From assembly GCA_021791715.1 (NCBI GenBank), contig JAJYWB010000063.1:1-36979 (forward strand): a stretch of 36,979 nt of DNA, written 5' to 3'. Positions 16,496 through 24,312 of the stretch are shown piece after piece. The stretch is from Planctomycetota bacterium. Its GTDB lineage: Bacteria; Planctomycetota; Planctomycetia; Isosphaerales; Isosphaeraceae. The position numbers and the translations under genes were made by a program. How positions within the stretch are numbered: the first letter of the stretch is position 1; each line of letters begins with the position of its first letter. The notes below the pieces were generated by a model that saw only the letters and a program-made list of their open reading frames with translations, was not told the origin of the DNA and made no database searches.

Positions 16496-17287
16496 ATGAA
16501 GCGACTTGAAGGTAAAACGTGTTTGATCGTGGGAGGAACGAGCGGGATCGGCCGCGCGTGTTCGGTGTTGTTTCGGTCGGAGGGAGCGGAGGTCGTCGCG
16601 AGCGGGATCGACGTCGATTCGGCGCGGTTCGACGACGAATCAGGAATTCCGACGATCGAGGCCGACGTTCGCGATCGAACCGCGATCGATTTATTATTTG
16701 ATCGCGCTCTTGATTTTCTGGGAGGCCGACTCGACGTTCTGCTTCATGTCGCGGGGATCGGCGGGCGCAAGTTAGGCGACGGCGCGCTCGCCGATTGCAC
16801 CGATCTCGCCTGGGAAACGGTGATTGACGCGAACGCGAGGGGCGTTTTTTGGACGAACCGCGCCGCGGTCCGATTGATGAGAGCGCAAACGCCCGATCAA
16901 TTCGGCATTCGTGGATCGATCGTCAACGTCGGATCGGTGTTGGCCCGATCTCCTTCTCCCGAGCGTTTCGGCACGATCGCTTACGCGGCGAGCAAGGGGG
17001 CGGTCGAGGCTTTGACGATCGCGTCGGCTTCGGCGTATGCTGCCGAGCGAATCCGGTTCAACGTCGTCGCTCCGGGTCTGATCGCCACGCCGATGTCGAC
17101 TCGAGCGGTCGAAGATCCGGCGATCATGGCGTATCTGGCGACGAAACAGCCGCTCGCGGGAGGTCCCGGTACGGTCGACGACGTCGCGCACGCGGCGCTT
17201 TATTTGTGCGAGCCGACGTCGCGTTTGATCACGGGAGTCGTTCTCTCGGTCGACGGCGGCTGGAGCGTCTCCGAAGGTAAAGCGTAG
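16496..17287 (+). CDS. Short-chain dehydrogenase/reductase (SDR) oxidoreductase
   Basis: A 263-aa classical SDR. The cofactor motif is GGTSGIG (13-19), with HVAGIGG in place of the usual NNAG. The catalytic residues are Asn113 (DANARG), Ser147 (NVGSVLA), Tyr163 and Lys167 (YAASK). The C-terminus has the common VAPGLIATPM and LSVDGGWS segments. Substrate is unknown; the family includes 3-oxoacyl reductases and sugar or polyol dehydrogenases. It sits between the RidA gene (49-bp gap) and the SIS-domain gene (about 80-bp gap), all on one strand, so a loose operon is possible. Confidence 0.92.
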   Translation: MKRLEGKTCLIVGGTSGIGRACSVLFRSEGAEVVASGIDVDSARFDDESGIPTIEADVRDRTAIDLLFDRALDFLGGRLDVLLHVAGIGGRKLGDGALADCTDLAWETVIDANARGVFWTNRAAVRLMRAQTPDQFGIRGSIVNVGSVLARSPSPERFGTIAYAASKGAVEALTIASASAYAAERIRFNVVAPGLIATPMSTRAVEDPAIMAYLATKQPLAGGPGTVDDVAHAALYLCEPTSRLITGVVLSVDGGWSVSEGKA

Positions 17288-17368
17288 ACGATCATCGCGA
17301 GAGTCTTGATCGTTCACCCGACCGAGGTTGCGAACCGACGCGAAAGACCGAAAACAGAGGCGATATCG

Positions 17369-18169
17369 ATGAACGCCCAATCCTTAAATCGATCGACGTC
17401 CGACGTTCAGGGGGAATATTTCCGCGCGGTTCGCTCGGCGATCGATCGGATCGAGAACGACGAACGGACCGCGATCGCCGAGGCGGCAAGGCGGTTCGCC
17501 GACACGATCATCGCCGGAAGGCTTGTTCATGTTTTTGGAACAGGTCATTCGCGAATGGCGGTCGAGGAGATGTTCCCGCGGTACGGGTCGTTTCCGGGAT
17601 TTCATCCGATCGTCGAGCTTTCGATGACTTATCACAATCAGGTCGTGGGGGCGAACGGGCAGCGGCAGGCGATGTTTCTTGAGAACGTATCGGGGTTCGG
17701 CGCGGTGTTGTGGCGCAATTTCGCGGCGACGAGCGGCGACGCGTTGCTGGCGATTTCTTCGAGCGGATCGAGCGCCGCGACGATCGACGTGGCGCTCGAG
17801 GCCAAAAAGATCGGCATGTTCGTCGTGGCGCTCACGTCGCTCGATCAGGCCGCGGTTTCATCTTCCAAACATGAAAGCAAAAAATTGCTTCATCAAGCGT
17901 GTGATTTAACGATCGATCATCACGCTCCCGCGGGAGACGCGGCGGTGTGGATCGAGGGGCTCGAAGCCCCGGTTAGTCCGCTTTCGACGATCACGAGCTG
18001 TCTCGCGATCAACCTGATCAAAGCCGAGGTCGCGCGGCGCCTCGTCGAGGCGGGGCGTCCTCCCAAGGTGCTCGTCGCTTCGTGCCACGTCGGCGTCGAA
18101 CGCTCGCGAGAGCTTTTTGAAGAAACCTATAACGATTATCGCAAGCGCATCGGAGTTTTATATCAATAA
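17369..18169 (+). CDS. SIS-domain protein, UPF0309-like (putative phosphosugar isomerase)
   Basis: A 266-aa protein with one sugar-isomerase (SIS) domain: HVFGTGHSRMAVEEMFPRYG near residue 55, the phosphate-binding ALLAISSSGSSAATIDVALEA segment, VALTSLD, and a C-terminal SCLAINLIKAEVARRLVEAG helix. This arrangement matches the UPF0309 group of uncharacterised SIS proteins. They are expected to bind phosphorylated sugars such as N-acetylmuramate 6-phosphate, but no substrate is established. ATG 17369 follows AGAGG with about 9 nt spacing, which rules out the longer frame from 17306. Confidence 0.88.
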   Translation: MNAQSLNRSTSDVQGEYFRAVRSAIDRIENDERTAIAEAARRFADTIIAGRLVHVFGTGHSRMAVEEMFPRYGSFPGFHPIVELSMTYHNQVVGANGQRQAMFLENVSGFGAVLWRNFAATSGDALLAISSSGSSAATIDVALEAKKIGMFVVALTSLDQAAVSSSKHESKKLLHQACDLTIDHHAPAGDAAVWIEGLEAPVSPLSTITSCLAINLIKAEVARRLVEAGRPPKVLVASCHVGVERSRELFEETYNDYRKRIGVLYQ

Positions 18170-18267
18170 GTATAATTACGATGTGTACGCGCCGAACGAC
18201 GCCGCGATCGCGATGTATAAAATTATTTAGATTTAAAAGTACAATTAATTATTTAGTATCGTATGAA

Positions 18268-18510
18268 TCAAGGAGGATCGTATCCGCCGGGATTCCAGGG
18301 ATGGCAGCGGGAAAGCCTGCTTAGGCCGCGGATAACGCCCTTGAAGGCGCCGTGTTTGCGGATCGATTCGACCATGTAGACCGAGCAGCTCGGGTGAAAG
18401 CGGCAAACCGGGCCGAGGAGCGGGCTAATCAACAGCCGATAGCCTCGAATCAAAAGAATCAGCGATTCCGAAAAAAGGAATCGTGGATCGAGATATTTTG
18501 AATTAATCAT
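18268..18510 (-). CDS. yidD: Membrane protein insertion efficiency factor
   Basis: An 80-aa YidD (DUF37) protein. Hallmarks are LIRGYRLLISPLLGPVCRFHPSCSVYMVESI, with the CRFxPSCS motif, followed by GLSRLSRCHPWNPGGYDPP. The family helps YidC-dependent insertion of inner-membrane proteins and attaches by an amphipathic N-terminal helix. Its ATG overlaps the rnpA stop by 4 bp, the standard rnpA-yidD coupling. Confidence 0.96.
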   Translation of the reverse strand: MINSKYLDPRFLFSESLILLIRGYRLLISPLLGPVCRFHPSCSVYMVESIRKHGAFKGVIRGLSRLSRCHPWNPGGYDPP

Positions 18511-18899
18511 GATCGTGGAACTCTTTCGGCTCGTTTCCGGTCGGTTTCGAGCCGTTTGGCGACGTCTCTCGCAAGCGCGACGAGCGACGATTCGACCTCA
18601 TGATAATTCGAAATCGGGCCGCGCGGCGAGACGACGTAATCGATTCCGCCGGGAATCGCCGATTTATTGAGCCGAAACGCCTCGCGGATCAGCCGCTTGG
18701 CGCGATTACGATCGACCGCGGCGCGGATTTTCTTCTTCGAAACCGAAAGGCCGATCCGCGCGTGATCGAGACCGTTTTCATCGCCGTGAACGACGAGCCG
18801 AGCGTTCGACGCCGATCGTCGCCGTGCGAAAACGCGACGAAAATCGGCTTCTAGCCGCAATCTCTCCCGGCGCCTAAAACGTCGATCGATATCAGTCAT
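18507..18899 (-). CDS. rnpA: Ribonuclease P protein component
   Basis: A 130-aa basic protein subunit of RNase P, which matures tRNA 5' ends with the catalytic RNA. The signature is RIGLSVSKKKIRAAVDRNRAKRLIREAFR, containing the RNR motif of the family, after an N-terminal FRRRERLRLEADFRRVF. ATG 18899 is chosen since homology begins right after it; the frame extends to 18953. It overlaps yidD. Bacteria usually have rpmH (ribosomal protein L34) immediately upstream; I see no L34 sequence in 18900-19055. Confidence 0.94.
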   Translation of the reverse strand: MTDIDRRFRRRERLRLEADFRRVFARRRSASNARLVVHGDENGLDHARIGLSVSKKKIRAAVDRNRAKRLIREAFRLNKSAIPGGIDYVVSPRGPISNYHEVESSLVALARDVAKRLETDRKRAERVPRS

Positions 18900-19055
18900 T
18901 ATAATTTCTTTTTCGATCGCCGATTTCCTAATCGGTCCGATCGGTACTCGCATCGTTTCGTTCGCACGCCCGAATCATGTCGCGTCGGAACCGCCGATTC
19001 GCTCCGAAACATTCGATCGGCGGCGGAATCGCCATTTCGAGAGTGAATAGAATTA

Positions 19056-20027
19056 TTACCAAGCGCCTTGTCTGGGATTCTCGGGATAAAGTTTTGAGAA
19101 TCGTTCGATAAGTTCTCGGCCCGTTTCGTCGATCGATTTGGGAACGACGATTTTGAGCGACACCAAGAGATCGCCCGCGGGTTTATCTTTCCACGCGGGA
19201 ACTCCCCGGCCTTTTAGCCTCAGTTTTCGGCCGCTCGACGAACCGGGAGGGACCGTGAGGAGCTTCATGCCGTCGAGCGTGGGGACTTCGATTTTGCCGC
19301 CGAGCACGGCCTCGGCGATCGTCACCGGGGCTTCGACGATCAAATTTCTTCCTTCTCGAACAAAATAAGGATGCGGTTCGACCTCGACCTCGATCGTGAT
19401 CGGCGCTCTCGGTTTCCCTCCCGCGGCCTTGCCGGCGCGGCCTTTGATCCGTAATTTGCCGCCGGTTTCGATGCCGGGAGGAATGCGGACGTTGAGCGTT
19501 TCTCGCGTTCCTCCCTCGTGCTCGATCTGGATCGAAGTTTCGCCGCCGACCGCGGCGGTGAGGAACGGAATCGTCAGTTTGGCGTGCGCCGAGGGTTCGG
19601 ATTGCGTGCGGCTTCGACTCGAACTCGCCGAGCGAGCGCCGCGCGATCGGCCCAAAAGTTCCTCAAAGATTCCGCCGAATCCTCCTCCATGAGCGTTACC
19701 CGAAAGGATATCGTCAAGGTTGATATTGACCGATTCAAATCCGCCGCCCGCCTGATCGCCCCATTCGGTCGCCTGGGGGCGAGGTCCCGCCGATCCGTAG
19801 CCCTGGAACGCGGCGTGACCGACCTGATCGTACAACGAGCGTTTCTCGGGATTGCTCAGAACGTCGTAAGCCTGCTGGATTTCCTTGAATTTCGCCTCGG
19901 CTGTTTTATCGCCCGGGTTGACGTCGGGGTGAAACTTGCGCGCGAGCGATCGATACGCCTTTTTAATGTCGTCGGCGGTCGCTTGCCGCGACGTCCCTAA
20001 AACTTCGTAATAATCACGCTCGGCCAT
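19056..20027 (-). CDS. CbpA-type DnaJ co-chaperone (no zinc finger)
   Basis: A 323-aa J-domain protein that would stimulate DnaK ATPase and deliver substrates. The J domain occupies residues 1-70 (RDYYEVLGTSRQATADDIKKAY with HPD in FHPDVNPGD). A Gly/Phe-rich linker (about 75-130) follows, then two C-terminal beta-domains (LNVRIPPGIETGGKLRIKG; LTVPPGSSSGRKLRLKGRG). The CxxCxGxG zinc repeats of DnaJ are absent, so it is the CbpA/DnaJ2 type. ATG 20027 directly precedes AERDYYEVL. The region between it and 20228 is a divergent promoter region. Confidence 0.95.
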   Translation of the reverse strand: MAERDYYEVLGTSRQATADDIKKAYRSLARKFHPDVNPGDKTAEAKFKEIQQAYDVLSNPEKRSLYDQVGHAAFQGYGSAGPRPQATEWGDQAGGGFESVNINLDDILSGNAHGGGFGGIFEELLGRSRGARSASSSRSRTQSEPSAHAKLTIPFLTAAVGGETSIQIEHEGGTRETLNVRIPPGIETGGKLRIKGRAGKAAGGKPRAPITIEVEVEPHPYFVREGRNLIVEAPVTIAEAVLGGKIEVPTLDGMKLLTVPPGSSSGRKLRLKGRGVPAWKDKPAGDLLVSLKIVVPKSIDETGRELIERFSKLYPENPRQGAW

Positions 20028-20227
20028 ACCTCGACGACTCCTCAAATTCGCGAGACGACGACGGCTCGCGACGCCCGATCGAATCGCCTAAAATGAAACG
20101 CGATTCGCCCGCGTCATCATATTCGATCCCCCGCGGTCGTCGCCATAAGCGACGGAAAATTGAACGATTCGCTAAGCCGCGATTCGGCGCCTTAAACCTT
20201 ATGGATTCAAGAAGGTTTTGATGTATC

Positions 20228-20764
20228 ATGAACTTCGATGCTCCGCGGGTACTCGCGGTCGTGTATGAGCGGAAAAACTTTTGGTTTCGACATTTAAAAG
20301 CTCGATTAAAATCGCGCGACGTCGTATGGAGAGAGTCGCGAACGATCGACGACGTGCTGAAGTCGATTTTCGGGGTCTCGGTTCCGCTGATCTTCTTCGC
20401 CCGCGAGCGAACCCCGGTCGATTTCGCCGAGGAACTCGCTCGGATCCGGCTCGCCGCGTCCGACGCGATCGTCGTCGCGATTCGGAAGGTCGAGCCCGAC
20501 GAATCGACGTTGTGGCCGCTCGAGTTTGGAGCGACCGAAATCGTTCGCTCCGAAACGCCCCCGCCGTTCGTCGCCGAACTCCTGGAACGTCGCGTGGAAC
20601 TCGCTCGTTCGCGGATTAAGCGGTCGGGGTTCGGCGTCGATCCGTCTCCCCCGCTTGACGAACGATCCGCGCTCCGCAGCCTGATCGACGACGTCAAAAA
20701 CCCCGCCGCTATCGACGCGTTCCTCGATCCAATGATCAAAAGATCTTTTGACAATCATGCTTAA
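20228..20764 (+). CDS. Hypothetical protein with degenerate receiver-like fold
   Basis: A 178-aa protein with no firm family. The first 115 residues follow a response-regulator-like pattern: RVLAVVYE at strand 1, LIFFARE where the phospho-Asp strand would be, AIVVAIRKV, and GATEIVRSE before a final helix FVAELLERRVELARSR. The conserved acidic pair, phospho-Asp and Lys are missing, so it could not be phosphorylated conventionally. A roughly 60-residue tail is charged and helical. AGAAGG lies about 12 nt upstream of the ATG. It is divergent from the dnaJ-like gene and convergent with the DUF1570 gene. The receiver assignment is an inference from pattern only. Confidence 0.65.
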   Translation: MNFDAPRVLAVVYERKNFWFRHLKARLKSRDVVWRESRTIDDVLKSIFGVSVPLIFFARERTPVDFAEELARIRLAASDAIVVAIRKVEPDESTLWPLEFGATEIVRSETPPPFVAELLERRVELARSRIKRSGFGVDPSPPLDERSALRSLIDDVKNPAAIDAFLDPMIKRSFDNHA

Positions 20765-20805
20765 AGTATCTGAATAAATAACACTAAAAATTCCGTATGT
20801 TTTTC

Positions 20806-23049
20806 TTATTGATTGTTGATCCAGCGCCGCGCCGTGAGGGTTGCGCGGGTTTTGGTTGGGTGGGGAATCATTCGCCACGAGGGAGGGCCTCCGTCGGCGA
20901 CGGTCATCCCCTCGATCCACTGCCGAATCATCTGCGACGACTGGCTGACGAGGAATCCGCGACGCACCAGGCCGCGGGGCAACGGCTGTTCGAACAGTAC
21001 CGCGTAATACGGCAATTCTTCGAACTGTAAACCCGCCAGGTATTTCATCGACTCGCGATCGAGCCGATGCAGATCGAGCCCGAAGACCTCGCGAAACGCG
21101 ATCAGTTGCTCGCGCGTCGTTCTTTCTTGCAGCGGTTCGAGCGCGCTTAACGACTTGAGATAGCGGATGAATTCGGCTTGTCGTCGATTGATCAAGAAAT
21201 GCGTAAATCCCCATGCTAAAGCGTAATCGGTCGGCGAGAGTTCGGTGCGGGTTACAAGATACTCGGCGAGCGAAATCTTGCGATCGCGGCCGATGACGGG
21301 GGTTGAATCGCCCGATCGCGTCTCCTGAAGCGCGAGCTGATCCTCGACGTCGCGAATCGTCGCCATGTGGAGCGGATTCACTTTGCCGACTCCCGCCCAC
21401 AGCGACCCCTTTTTGGTCGTCGTCGGAGCGCAATACTCGGCCAAGCCCTCGACGATCCAAAGCGGCCAAGGCGCCATCCGCGGCTGAACGCCGATGTTCT
21501 GAAGAATCTGATGCGTCCCCTCGTGCGCCACCGTCTGCGGCTTGCGCATCGCGGCGACTTCGGGACTCGACTGATCTATATCGGAATGTTCATAAAAATA
21601 GATATGATTAGTCGCGATTTCATAATACGCTTGCACCTGAGGGGCGACGTCGCTTCGCGCGCGGAATCGTTTCTCGGTGTCGTAGATGATCGCGACGAGC
21701 GGGACCTCGGCCTCGTGCGCGTCGATTCCGCTCTTAGTCAGCGCGCGCGCGAGCCCCGTGTAAAGCGATTCGAGCAGCCGGGCGCTGCTCTCGGCGAATT
21801 TTCGTGAACAATCATAAATAATAACATAATGTGTGGTGGTTAAGTGATGAAAGTTCGCGTAATCCCCCGCGAGCAGGTCGTCGCGGATCTTCGCGGGAGA
21901 GTCGGGAACGAAGGGGAGATCGGTGTAAAGCAAACGACGTCGTTCGGGCCAGCCGAGTCTGCCGTCGGGAAGGAGCAACGTCGTCTTTCCGTCCCATTCG
22001 CCCAGCACTCGGGTGACAAACTCGCGACCGCGGCGATCTTGAACGAGCACCCGCCGAGCCGACGGTGAAAACGAAGGCAATGTGAACGCCGGAGCGGGCT
22101 TTATAACATGTTGAATCACCTTCGGATCGCTCGCCGCGGCGGCGCCCTTCGTCGTTCGCGCCGGAGACGAAGGTAACAATGCGTCGGCGGGATTCGTCGC
22201 GACCCCGCGACGAGCCGAAGAATCGGCCGCGCTCGTCTCGGGTTTGGCGTAAGCGACCGTTCCTCCATTGGAAACGTTCGTTCGTGGCAAAACATGAACA
22301 ATCTTTGGTTTGGCATTCGCCCGGGAACGAGGCGTCGATTCGGAAGGAATCGTCGCGGGCTTGTCTTTCGTTTGATCGTTCTCGGTCGAGCGACGTTCGT
22401 TCGCGAGTGCGCCGTCGGGTTGAGGCGGCGGAGGGGGCGAGTTCTCCGAAGGCTTCGCCGCGCTCGAATTCGCCGAAGAGTCATCGACTTTCGCCGCGCT
22501 CGCACGAGCGTCGGACGCGGCGAAGTCGGGTTGAGGAGGCGGAGGCGGGATATCCGAGATCGCCAAAATCGGCGGCGTACGCGGCTCCGATCCAAGCTCG
22601 TCGGCTTCTCCGTGTTTCGTTCGCTCGATATTCGCCGGATTCGAGGTCGCTTTCGAGGCTTCCTCTTTGGATTGATTCAACGTGGAATTCGCCGTTGAAA
22701 TCGAATCTCGGTCGCGCGAATCGGGCTCGCGCCCTCTCATTCCATGAAACAGCAAGGCCGCAGCCGGGGGGACGATCAACAAGGCCGGAACGATCAAAAT
22801 CATGATTTGACGTTTCAACACTCGCCCGATCTCCCTCGATTCGGCGCCCGCTTCGATCGACGATCGTTCTTCGGTCACGGTCATCCTACTCGATCGGTAT
22901 GCGTTTGAATCCCTATTCTTTACGCTCAAAGACGGATTTGAGGTTCGGCGGTCGGAGGTCGAACCCGATCGATTCGTATCGATTCGAGCGGAGGCGGGAA
23001 TGCCATCTCCGAGCGATCCCGCTTCTTCTGATACGTTCGAGGTCGCCAT
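20806..23049 (-). CDS. Membrane-anchored DUF1570 zinc-metalloprotease-like protein
   Basis: This 747-aa protein has a cytoplasmic N-terminus, one membrane helix (about residues 84-104, MILIVPALLIVPPAAALLF), a long low-complexity linker with two PPPPPQPD blocks, an SHD1/SLA1-like beta segment (VLVQDRRGREFVTRVLGEWDG) and a DUF1570 domain. The domain carries HEGTH (an HExxH zinc motif) in AHEGTHQILQNIG, then WIVEGLAEYCA with the likely third ligand Glu. This predicts a gluzincin acting outside the cytoplasmic membrane; substrate is unknown. DUF1570 proteins are abundant in planctomycetes. ATG 23049 has GAGAGGC about 7 nt upstream; the frame is open to 23112 and a shorter start at 22884 is possible. 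Confidence 0.87.
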   Translation of the reverse strand: MATSNVSEEAGSLGDGIPASARIDTNRSGSTSDRRTSNPSLSVKNRDSNAYRSSRMTVTEERSSIEAGAESREIGRVLKRQIMILIVPALLIVPPAAALLFHGMRGREPDSRDRDSISTANSTLNQSKEEASKATSNPANIERTKHGEADELGSEPRTPPILAISDIPPPPPQPDFAASDARASAAKVDDSSANSSAAKPSENSPPPPPQPDGALANERRSTENDQTKDKPATIPSESTPRSRANAKPKIVHVLPRTNVSNGGTVAYAKPETSAADSSARRGVATNPADALLPSSPARTTKGAAAASDPKVIQHVIKPAPAFTLPSFSPSARRVLVQDRRGREFVTRVLGEWDGKTTLLLPDGRLGWPERRRLLYTDLPFVPDSPAKIRDDLLAGDYANFHHLTTTHYVIIYDCSRKFAESSARLLESLYTGLARALTKSGIDAHEAEVPLVAIIYDTEKRFRARSDVAPQVQAYYEIATNHIYFYEHSDIDQSSPEVAAMRKPQTVAHEGTHQILQNIGVQPRMAPWPLWIVEGLAEYCAPTTTKKGSLWAGVGKVNPLHMATIRDVEDQLALQETRSGDSTPVIGRDRKISLAEYLVTRTELSPTDYALAWGFTHFLINRRQAEFIRYLKSLSALEPLQERTTREQLIAFREVFGLDLHRLDRESMKYLAGLQFEELPYYAVLFEQPLPRGLVRRGFLVSQSSQMIRQWIEGMTVADGGPPSWRMIPHPTKTRATLTARRWINNQ

Positions 23050-23284
23050 TAAAGCCGCCTCTCCATCAGAGCTTTTCGCGCGGTTTCGACCGCGCTTCAT
23101 CCGTACGCTCAACTCGGTTCACCAAAATTATAGGCCGGTCGATCCGACAATGCATGAGACAATCGCCGACGATTCTTATTGATCAAAATCAAGGAAAAGG
23201 ATCGAACGCGTTATGGCGAATGTAAACGCTTTACGATTCCCCGTTTTTGGTCGCCGTCGATTCGTCACGCCGAGAACGACCGAA

Positions 23285-23716
23285 TTAAGATCGATCGGCG
23301 CCGACGCCCGACTCGCAAGCTTGACGGATCGCATCGCGTAGGCGTTCGGGAAGAAACGGTTTGGAAATGAAGAACCTTACACCAGTTGATTCGAGCGCGG
23401 CGATAATCGTCGCGTCGAGCGAGCCGGAACAAACGACGATTTCAAGCTCGGGGCGAATCCGTCTGGTCGTCGCCGCGACCTCGATACCATCGACTTTGGG
23501 AAGCATGATGTCGAGAACGAGGACGTCGAATGAGCCTCCTTGTGCTTCAATCAACGCGATCGCCTCTTCGCCGTCGCGCGCCTCGATTGTGTCGCATCCC
23601 CAATAACGCAAAAAACCGACGACGACTCGGCGCAAAGCCTCGTTGTCCTCGACGATGAGAACCCTCGGCCCCTTCAAACGACCCGCTATAAAAAGAACGC
23701 GGTTTTCCATACGCAT
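23285..23716 (-). CDS. Single-domain response regulator (CheY-like)
   Basis: A 143-aa receiver-only protein. The acidic pair is Glu23-Asp24 (IVEDNEALRR), the phospho-acceptor Asp69 (VLVLDIMLPKVDG), the switch Ser97 (VVCSGSLD) and the conserved Lys119 (FFISKPF). No output domain follows; the tail is about 15 residues. It should be phosphorylated by a histidine kinase not present in the window. The first 15 residues precede the fold, so a later start is possible but no better one is seen. Confidence 0.93.
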   Translation of the reverse strand: MRMENRVLFIAGRLKGPRVLIVEDNEALRRVVVGFLRYWGCDTIEARDGEEAIALIEAQGGSFDVLVLDIMLPKVDGIEVAATTRRIRPELEIVVCSGSLDATIIAALESTGVRFFISKPFLPERLRDAIRQACESGVGADRS

Positions 23717-24312
23717 CCATTAATCACGCGACGCGATTCATTCCCCGAACTCCGATTCATCAAGACGCGCCGGATCGCGACGTCGCGAGCTCCACGGAAA
23801 CAAATCGCGCTCGATGATCGATTCCTTCCCTGTATAATTAAGCCTAGACTGAGAGATTGCAAGGGATCAACCGCGCTTCTTTGAGCATTTTTTTGGTCGC
23901 TCCCGCCACATCAAGCAGATCGAGCATTTTGAAGATTAGCGAAAAAAACCGCGAAGATATCGATCGCGACGATTGGGCGGGACGATCGGGCGATCGAGAG
24001 GCCGCCTAAGGATGAAGCCCGCCGATCAAGTTCAATTAGGCTTGCCAATCGGATTGCAATTGAGTTGTTGCGCAAACCAATCACCGAAGGGTTTGCAATC
24101 GAGTTGCTGCGCAAACCGATCGCCGACGCGTCTCGAAATCGACGATCACGATCGATTCGAGACCTTTGATTGGTAACGCAACGGGTGACGCCGACGGAAT
24201 CGACTCCGTCGTCTCGGACCCGCGCGATCAAAAGAAAGCGGCCGCATGGCGATCGAAGAGACCAGGAAACAAGAATCCGATACTTTAGTTTATTAGATAA
24301 TGTATATAATTA
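23717..24312. other. Intergenic region with a 39-bp tandem repeat
   Basis: About 600 bp without a supported gene, upstream of the response regulator and downstream of the nitrite reductase fusion. Imperfect direct repeats at 24054-24121 are listed separately. The last 40 bp before 24313 are AT-rich. Short open frames on both strands in the repeat part are products of the repetition. Confidence 0.5.
24054..24121. repeat. Imperfect direct repeat, 39-bp period
   Basis: Two 29-bp copies (24054-24082 and 24093-24121) with the core GAGTTG-T/C-TGCGCAAACC are 39 bp apart and differ at three positions. Each contains TTGCGCAA-type symmetry (TTGC...GCAA) that could form a small stem. No function is evident. 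Confidence 0.75.

Noticed and set aside
23911..24231. 106-codon open frame over the 39-bp repeat
   Set aside because: Its internal repeats mirror the DNA repeat; it is open in several frames and lacks start signals.
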